22,231 bases of DNA, taken from Saccoglossus kowalevskii (Eukaryota > Hemichordata > Enteropneusta > Harrimaniidae). How positions within the stretch are numbered: the stretch's first letter is position 1; the number at the start of each line of letters is the position of its first letter. The notes below the pieces were generated by a model that saw only the letters and a list, made by a program, of their open reading frames with translations, had not been told where the DNA came from and ran no database searches. The stretch covers positions 98,445 through 120,675 of the forward strand of contig NW_003109088.1 of NCBI RefSeq assembly GCF_000003605.2, read 5' to 3'. Of this stretch, positions 1 through 22,231 are shown piece by piece. Both the position numbers and the translations under genes were made by a program.

Positions 1-840
1 AAACTGTACGTTTTGACGACTCGTATGCAATTGTAAGATTATATTCTGATATACTCGAAGTGAATCTCAGCACTGTGCTTTTTATAAATGTTATGGTTCG
101 GTTGATAATTTCCTGGAAACTGTGCAGAAAATCACAGACTTTCATTATTTTTTGTTCATGGTTTTTCTAAATTTCAGTTTTTATTGTTCATAATTATTTA
201 CAGCAATAACACTTGTTTTCTGTTGTGAAACCATTTCCAGTTATTATGAATGTGTACATGACAGCTTTCCCCCACACAATAAGATATGTATGGATATGTG
301 CGAGTATGTTTGTTGGGTTAATATGCCACTTCTTTGTATCCCACAATGTCTGATAATTCTAACTAACTACTATTTCGCAAATTTGCGTAGCCTTGCTTCT
401 ACTCCCATATTAGTCCTTAATAGTGAAGGTTAATGCGGATATATTGTAAATTACACAGAGGTAACACTACAATACATGTCCCTTTACATTCCCCTGTATT
501 ACATAACAATCTTAGAGCTGAGGCAGTTATGGTTCTACAACCATCACCAGTTCTCTTGTTTAATACTGCGACAACTAGCATACTCAGCTGGCGGGAACGG
601 GGTGAAACATGATCCTTGACCATGATGCATTAGGAAAGCACAAAAAAGCGTACATGAGGTCAAGTTAATTTTTTGTCTGTAACACATAATATTCAAGTTG
701 TGAAAGTGATAAAATTCTATACATTCACTCATTATGAATTACTTTTTTCTTTATGACACGCCGTGTATGAAGATTTTTTGTGACCGACAAAGCAATGCAT
801 TGTGGGTACAAGAGTGACTGCTGTTTCAGGTAAACCCATG
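1..840. other. Upstream flank of RPS29, no gene recognised
   Basis: AT-rich sequence with short chance ORFs only; none resembles a known protein and none has convincing splice structure. The last ~100 bases before the RPS29 start should contain its core promoter. No TATA box is evident there, as is common for ribosomal protein genes. A GCATTGTGGG-like motif near 796-805 is loosely reminiscent of ZNF143-type promoter sites, but this is weak. Confidence 0.5.
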
Positions 841-844
841 CTCG

Positions 845-855
845 TCCTTTTTCTC
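845..855 (+). promoter_or_regulatory. TOP-like pyrimidine tract at the presumed RPS29 transcription start
   Basis: An uninterrupted 11-nt pyrimidine run (TCCTTTTTCTC) lies 15 nt upstream of the RPS29 ATG. Animal ribosomal protein mRNAs typically begin at a C within such a tract, which places their translation under mTOR/LARP1 control. The position leaves a very short 5' UTR (about 15-24 nt), usual for this gene class. The exact start base is inferred. Confidence 0.65.
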
Positions 856-869
856 ACACGGCCGCCAAC

Positions 870-931
870 ATGGGTTTTCAAACGTTATGGTACTCACATC
901 CAAGGAAATTTGGTCAAGGATCTAGATATTG
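870..931 (+). CDS. RPS29: RPS29 coding exon 1
   Basis: Encodes residues 1-20 plus two bases of C21, ending TATTG|GTATGA. This donor, rather than reading on, is required: joining to 2264 restores Y-C-R-V-C, the first zinc-ligand pair. Reading through the donor gives Y-W-Y-E and then a stop. Confidence 0.95.
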
Positions 932-3409
932 GTATGAAATAATTTATATCAGAAATAATCCTAATATATTAGTGCTCCCACTGGCGCTATTTTATACCTA
1001 TATTTACAATTCAAAGCGACGAAAATGTCAGGTAATGTTTCGGCTGTCGGGTATGGAAGTCGAATCAAAATAAAACATGGCGGCGCCATGCCACAACAAG
1101 CCAAGTCGTGCTTTGCTTTAGATATAATGACAATGTTCATTGTACTACCTGTACTTAGGTAGGCCGTTTCTTTGCGATATACATATTGGCATTGCACTTA
1201 ATTGAGTTTTCCGCTTGTTATTTCTTCGTACAATGCAATACTAATGTGTTGGACGCCGATGGTGTAAAACGACCTATATTTGCACGGATATTGGAAGCAT
1301 GTCAAAGACTTTCATTTCGACCGTGAGTGCACACGTTTCGGAGAACGAATACTATTTAAATTGCTTCAGAAAATGTAACGTTTTGGGGCTTGTATTCAAT
1401 ATTTTGTGCAACTCCATTAAAATGTGGAGGTGAAATAAATAGGCGACTTACTTTTGACCTATGGGAGGCAAAAATGCAGATAAATGTATTGCAATATGCA
1501 CTGATGATGAACAGGGGTGTGTAGTAAACTACCCCTGGTAATATCATAGGGAAATTCTTAGCTGCACTGCACTACAGTTGAGCAGAAGATTCTCTAGGGA
1601 GCAGGCCCAGGGGTTAGCCATGCGTACAGTGCTGTGTGTACGGGGACGCATTCGGTTGATAGATGTCCCCACCACAGCCCTGCAAACTTCCATAGACAAA
1701 GTCCGGGACTTTGAAAAATATAACTTTTTTAATGAAATAATATGCCCAGGTACCAAAAATGATGATCGATTACCAGATATATCCAGAACTCCCAGTTCGG
1801 AGTCCAATTGTGGATGGAAATCGGCTACTTTGCCCTAAAAACAAACTCATTCTCTCGCGTGAATGAAATTAAAAATGGCGGCGTTTGGTGGATAATTCCT
1901 CTTGGTATTACGCGTTTACAATTTGTCCGTCTTTACTAGTCGTTTGTTTAAAGACATTTCAGTTTCAGATAACTTTATAATGGTTGTTACGGATAACTGT
2001 CGTCATTTCAACCGATTTTGGCTGGGAAACTACTTATTTTTAACTTGCGCACCAATTACGGTGCGCTCCCGGACTTTGTCTATGGAAGTACGCAGGGCTG
2101 TGGTGGGGACATCTACCAACCGAACGCGTCCCCGTACACACAGCACTGTACGCAGGGCTAGCCCAAGGGTCAGTGACATCTGCTCACATTTTGTTGAAAA
2201 CAATTTAGTTTTTATATATAGATACATGTATAAAGAGACTTTTTGTTTTATATAATATTTCAGTCGTGTGTGTGGAAACAGACATGGTCTTATAAGAAAA
2301 TATGGATTAAATATCTGCAGACAGTGTTTTAGGCAATATGCGGATGATATTGGTTTCAAGAAGGTAAGCAGCTGCTCTGTAGTATTGCCTTAAAGCAGAG
2401 GGGTTGTCACACTTGGGAACTGAGTCCTCAGTGACAATAACTCATACAGAAAACATAAAAGCTTGCAGGTGAAGGACCCCCCCCCCCCTAAATTTCTGTA
2501 TAAAAATGGGTGTGGTGGTGCCATCATTTGAAGGCATATCATTTATATTAACACCTGCTTCTAGGAATGAACTCTCAAAATATTGCATTACTCGACTATT
2601 TGGATTTAGACAAACAATGAAAAACTCTGCCAATTTTTTTTATACAAAATTGCTGTAAATTGATACTGCATACAAATGCTATTTTAAGTTGTTTTTTTTG
2701 AGTTTGGAAATTCAGTCGCTATGTCCATATTAGTTTCTCCAGCTTACGAGAAAGAGTTGACTTGCATGTAGTTCTGAGTGGCAATTTCAACTCAGCCTAA
2801 GCGTTCTCTACTTACTAGAACAACATGCATGTACTAGTCTGCAGTACACAATGTTTTTGTCCCAAAACATTATGGTGGTCCTGATTGAATCAAATTTGAC
2901 ACACAATTTGTATTATCTATGGTTTGACTCGCTTTCAACTTGGCCAGTGATTGTCAGAATTAAAATTACTTGTTGAATGATGGATTTTATAACAAACATT
3001 AGATAGACCATCAGACAACCATTCAAAACATTTCAAGTTCTACCAGTTCTTACAAAGATTCACAAAACTTGGGGTAGTGAGTTTTAACACTCCCCCTGTA
3101 CATCTTTGATGGATGTCATTTAATACTACGCCGTATACAACATTAATGGATTAGTTGAGCCAAAATTGCCATTCCTTGCACTTAATGTATAACTGTATAT
3201 AACATTGATTTGGTGTCAAACCACTCTACCGTATTTGCTCTGTTGGTAGCGCATACTCGTACATCAAAGACTGTCCATGATCAAACAGTGGTATTTTCAT
3301 TAAAAATGTATGTTCCTAATAGCGAAATACAGTAGCCATGTGTAAATTATCACATTGCCGTCATTCATCAAATAATTTTAATTTGTTCTGTCTTCAACAG
3401 CTTGACTAA
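870..3409 (+). CDS. RPS29: 40S ribosomal protein S29 (uS14), complete three-exon gene
   Basis: Small-subunit ribosomal protein of the uS14 family, located in the head of the 40S subunit near the mRNA path. Coding exons 870-931, 2264-2363 and 3401-3409 join to exactly 56 codons, the length of the human protein. Residues 9-19 ([11 protein letters not shown]) and 27-46 match animal S29 almost exactly. A zinc-binding CxxC-x14-CxxC motif is formed by C21, C24, C39 and C42; the C21 codon is split across intron 1 (TG|T). All introns are GT-AG. The ATG context is GCCAACATGG, a good Kozak match. The 3' UTR is about 200 nt with AATAAA at 3606. The gene lies upstream of EPRS1 on the same strand; no shared function is implied beyond both serving translation. 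Confidence 0.97.
1075..1084 (+). promoter_or_regulatory. YY1-like site (ACATGGCGGC) early in RPS29 intron 1
   Basis: It matches the ATGGCGGC core bound by YY1. Such sites just downstream of the start are a recurring element of animal ribosomal protein genes (the 'delta factor' sites). It lies within the imperfect palindrome CATGGCGGCGCCATG at 1076-1090, so a restriction-site-like palindrome is an alternative explanation. Confidence 0.35.
1604..1708 (+). repeat. Left arm of a long intronic inverted repeat
   Basis: The 88 bases 1621-1708 match the reverse complement of 2067-2154 with four mismatches and no gaps. Similarity continues weakly out to 1604. Both arms can be read as related peptides (VLCVRGRxRLxDVPTTAL), so this may be a fragment of a dispersed repeat with former coding content, but no family is recognised. 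Confidence 0.85.
1872..1882 (+). promoter_or_regulatory. YY1-like site (AAAATGGCGGC) in RPS29 intron 1
   Basis: A full match to the extended YY1 consensus, about 1 kb downstream of the TOP tract and inside the spacer of the intronic inverted repeat. Function is inferred from motif and gene class only. Confidence 0.35.
2067..2172 (-). repeat. Right arm of the long intronic inverted repeat
   Basis: Reverse-complement partner of 1604-1708 across a 358-nt spacer. Immediately to its left, 2047-2066 forms a separate small hairpin (GCGCACC / GGTGCGC around AATTAC), which may mark the end of a mobile element. Confidence 0.85.
2264..2363 (+). CDS. RPS29: RPS29 coding exon 2
   Basis: Starts with the last base of C21 and runs to K54. 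It holds three of the four zinc-ligand cysteines (C24, C39, C42) and the conserved [11 protein letters not shown] segment. Donor is AAG|GTAAGC. Confidence 0.97.
2364..3400 (+). other. RPS29 intron 2, including a poly-C tract
   Basis: A 1,037-nt GT-AG intron ending TTCAACAG. Apart from a run of 12 C at 2477-2488, no gene, small RNA or mobile element was recognised. Confidence 0.8.
3401..3409 (+). CDS. RPS29: RPS29 final coding exon, two codons plus stop
   Basis: CTT GAC TAA directly after the acceptor TTCAACAG supplies the C-terminal L55-D56 and the stop. S29 proteins end in K-L-D, so this fits the family exactly. Too short for ORF detection; recognised from the reading frame and the acceptor. 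Confidence 0.93.
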   Translation, partial: LD

Positions 3410-3605
3410 TTATAACACAGTATGGTAATGGAAGATGGACTTCATATCAAATATACTGCAATTATGGTGAAATGGTATTTGAAGAACCGGACTGTCTTCG
3501 ATAGAAACATATTCTACAGTATGCAGTTCCCACAAAACTATCCTACATGGCCAAATAAATTATATTTATGGCCTGTATGTTTTGAGATGGAGCCTGTTTT
3601 CTTAT

Positions 3606-3611
3606 AATAAA
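3606..3611 (+). terminator. RPS29 polyadenylation signal
   Basis: AATAAA 197 nt after the stop codon, followed about 30 nt later by a GT-rich stretch (3639 onward) that suits a downstream element. Another AATAAA at 3554-3559 is an alternative. Confidence 0.6.
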
Positions 3612-3698
3612 GTGTCTCATTTTATTATTACCATATACTTGTGTGTTCTGTAATTTATAAGTTTATGGGATTTGTAGTGACTATGGTGTTTTTACACT

Positions 3699-3735
3699 AA
3701 GCGTTAACCAGCATCTGTGAGGATGCTTACCGCTT
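3699..3735 (+). repeat. Nested hairpin downstream of RPS29
   Basis: AAGCG pairs with CGCTT and, inside it, AGCATC pairs with GATGCT around a TGTGAG loop; the small internal loop is unequal. It lies past the presumed RPS29 polyadenylation site. Function unknown. Confidence 0.5.
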
Positions 3736-3799
3736 AAAACGTATTGATTTGGTAAGTGTTTAAATAACCTGTTGGTTGTTATACCACAAATTTGTTGAG

Positions 3800-3840
3800 G
3801 TTTACTAATGCACCTGATGCATTCTTGCATCAAAGTAAAC
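3800..3840 (+). repeat. Second nested hairpin in the intergenic region
   Basis: GTTTACT pairs with AGTAAAC, and within it TGATGCA pairs with TGCATCA around a four-base TTCT loop. All 14 pairs are perfect; the internal loop is asymmetric (8 versus 1 nt). Confidence 0.55.
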
Positions 3841-5520
3841 TGCATTGCAGTACTAATCACCTACTTGGCCAGATCTCAAAATTAACAGTACAGTACAGGT
3901 GTACAGACTGCCAAATTTTGTTCTTGAATTGTGACTACCATTGTTCAAAATTAGTAGCTCACCTAAACTACTAAAAATTTACAAAAAATTAGTTTTCAAA
4001 ACAAGAGTACACAAACTAAGCGAAACTACATGTACAAAACTTTTCTGCAGGGTCTTGAGTACCTTAAAAACTAGATGGACTACCAAATATTACTTATTGA
4101 TTTCAAGTTCTTTTAACTCGTTCAGTTGAGTAGCCATGCATTCCAGCAGCTTGTCGATCTGGAAATTGTTTAAATCCAGAGTTGTTGCTGCTAAAAAAAA
4201 AAGTCGTATTTTCAAATAGTGAGGGGGAAAGTTGTACTCTTAAAACTTGCAAAAACTAAATCATCCAGAACAATTGATTTACGAGTAAATGTGGAGTTTT
4301 CAACAAAGAAGCAGTTCTTTCCTAATAGATGGGCATTGTTTAGTAGTACTAGAGAATGCTAACAAAAAGTACACCAGTAGATGCAACTGGAATGATTCAT
4401 TATCTACCAGGAAGATTTTTCTGACAATTTTATCATATGAGGCTCATTTAGATTCCCATCAATGTAGTAAAAATGTAGTAACGCCAAAAATGAAAGACTC
4501 CACATAGCTCAAATAATGGAATTATCTTGTGACCACAAGACATCACATTTAAATATTTAGTAAAACAGAATGATATATTTGTGCTTCAAATACGTGCCAC
4601 AAGTAATCAAACTCTGGATATCAAGTATTTTCCAAAAATTATATGGGAGACTGGTACTGAATTGATCTTCTAGCAAGAATGGTTTTTACAAAAATTTAGA
4701 AGTTAAAGGGCAGTGGTTGTTGCGTCACGTAGTGTTCGATAACTGACTCGCAGTGACGTATACAATGCACGTAATATACATTGTTTGTTTACATGAAATT
4801 CGAGCACATGCTGCGTTACGACCAATGCCTGATTTTAATATTTTTCAAGTGTACCGGTATAACACTGGGAGAGGAGTGTAGTTTATGCAAGCAACTGATG
4901 GATTATTGACTACAAATAGTACAATCGGGAAAATGGCTTCAAAGACTTTCAAATTGGTATTGCGTATTAGGTCAGTACTATCCACAAAAAAAACTATGTT
5001 ATCGCTGATTTGTCAAATAAATACATTTGTACCTCTCAAGCAAAATTACAATTGCCCCTGACAAAAAACAGAATCATATTCCCGGCTAAACATGATGTTG
5101 ATGTGAAATAAAGCCATTTTGAACAATAACTATGTTTGTTTATGCTATTTGTTTTGCTAGTGGAAATGTATTCAGGTGATTTATTTCAAACATTGAAAGA
5201 AGAGTAGAATACATTTTCAAATTTCTCTTGAAAAAAAACCGTTTCACTCTGTATTAGCAATGCTAAAATTAAAAAAATAAATATATTTTTGTAAGTGAAA
5301 TTCCCTTCCAAAAACCTTGTCCCGATTTCAAATCCTCACCCCAAATGCATATGTCTCGGCGGTGGGGGGCTTGATTGGAATATATTGTTACCGGTACGTA
5401 TAGTCATTCCACACTTCCTGGGAGGGGTGGGGGTGATCCTTTCTCGGCGATATCTCCTGAGGGGGCCCTTCACTAGAGTTGAGAAGCGGAAAACACATAA
5501 ATCGTATTGCCCGGCCATTT

Positions 5521-5529
5521 ACTTCCGGT
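5521..5529 (-). promoter_or_regulatory. ETS/GABP-type site in the EPRS1 promoter
   Basis: ACTTCCGGT is the reverse complement of the full ETS consensus ACCGGAAGT. It lies about 110 nt upstream of the EPRS1 start codon. ETS sites near the start are typical of TATA-less housekeeping promoters. The transcription start is expected between here and 5641, but cannot be fixed from sequence. Confidence 0.5.
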
Positions 5530-5641
5530 TTAATTTCACACGCGTTGCACCAGCCAAGTTGCACAATATTCGAAGACTTTTTCAGTCTTATATCGTTTTA
5601 CCAAAAAAATACATCTCAGTCTGGTCGTAAGAAAAAGCGCA

Positions 5642-21999
<16,358 letters not shown>

Positions 22000-22231
22000 G
22001 TAAAATTAGCCATTTTTTCTACAAATCATGAAAACATTTATAAATTTAGGTTTCTGATTGGATTAATGGAAATAAGTGCCAGTCACGGTGTATTGAATAA
22101 ACTCAAAGAATAACAATAAAGTTACTGTATTGCAACACACAGTGCACAATTGTATGAAAAACCATTACAATATGATTTATTTTAACTATGGACTCGTATA
22201 TTTCATTTACATAAGGATATACTCTACTACT
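22000..22231 (+). other. Start of EPRS1 intron 20 (cut by the window edge)
   Basis: Related to the first part of intron 19. An ORF from exon 20 stays open to 22113 by chance; the conserved GTAAAA donor and the match to intron 19 show this is intron. Confidence 0.8.

Larger units (their letters stand above)
932..2263 (+). other. RPS29 intron 1
   Basis: A 1,332-nt GT-AG intron ending TATTTCAG. It contains two YY1-like ATGGCGGC sites, a short hairpin at 1512-1537 and a pair of inverted ~105-nt repeats described separately. No snoRNA with convincing boxes or protein-coding sequence was found. Confidence 0.85.
3630..5500. other. RPS29-EPRS1 intergenic region
   Basis: About 1.9 kb of AT-rich sequence with only short chance ORFs. 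Apart from the two hairpins near its left end I see no gene. From about 5340 base composition becomes locally GC-rich, consistent with approach to the EPRS1 promoter. Confidence 0.6.

Noticed and set aside
1497-1540. C/D-box snoRNA in RPS29 intron 1 (TGATGA followed by a hairpin)
   Set aside because: No matching D box or terminal stem could be placed; the CAGGGG/CCCCTG hairpin sits where the guide should be single-stranded.
2030-2359. 109-codon ORF on the - strand
   Set aside because: Antisense to RPS29 exon 2 and one arm of the intronic inverted repeat; no family resemblance of its own.
4705-5060. Possible MITE (GGGCAGTGG and TTGCCCC at its ends)
   Set aside because: The inverted similarity covers only about 10 bases with mismatches and no target duplication is visible.
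22000-22113. Extension of EPRS1 exon 20 into the following open frame
   Set aside because: The GTAAAA donor is identical to that of exon 19 and the downstream sequence matches intron 19, where the frame closes.

Overview
The window is animal nuclear DNA: AT-rich, with GT-AG introns and many short transposable elements. It holds two protein genes, both on the + strand and head-to-tail. The first is complete RPS29 (40S ribosomal protein uS14; coding exons 870-931, 2264-2363 and 3401-3409; 56 aa). The second is the first 20 coding exons of EPRS1, the fused glutamyl-/prolyl-tRNA synthetase, starting at 5642 and running off the right edge. The Glu-Pro synthetase fusion and the intron density point to a metazoan. 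The non-vertebrate repeats suggest a marine invertebrate, perhaps a hemichordate or similar deuterostome, but the species cannot be settled from this sequence.

Layout: 1-840 is upstream flank. 845-~3625 is RPS29, with a pyrimidine-tract (TOP-like) start, YY1-like sites in intron 1, a 105-nt inverted repeat in intron 1 and a final exon of only two sense codons. 3630-5500 is intergenic with two hairpins, ending in an ETS site. 5642-21999 is EPRS1. In order it encodes a GST-like N-domain, the class I GluRS catalytic core (HIGH-like 215-218, KMSKS-like 436-440), the GluRS anticodon-binding beta-barrels, and the start of the WHEP repeat linker. The frame is open through 925 codons in the 20 exons. 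The ProRS half lies beyond the window. A 502-N assembly gap sits inside a repeat in intron 9 and does not interrupt the predicted protein.

The most notable coding feature is a tandem duplication of the 219-nt WHEP exon (21080-21298 and 21781-21999). The two exons and their splice-site flanks are about 98% identical, while the outer intron sequence has diverged much more. Each exon carries the back half of one WHEP domain and the front half of the next, and is phase 0 at both ends. Duplicating it therefore adds exactly one complete WHEP domain in frame.

The introns are crowded with mobile DNA. There is a Harbinger-type MITE with a TTA target duplication and three copies of a TA-flanked foldback MITE. 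There are also two longer TIR elements (introns 14 and 17). Two unrelated-looking elements (introns 9 and 18) share one layout: a 32-35 nt compound hairpin at the left end, a TG-rich tract, 5-6 tandem units of ~130-160 bp, and a single copy of the terminal motif at the right end. That layout resembles, by inference, HINE/pearl-type non-autonomous Helitron relatives.
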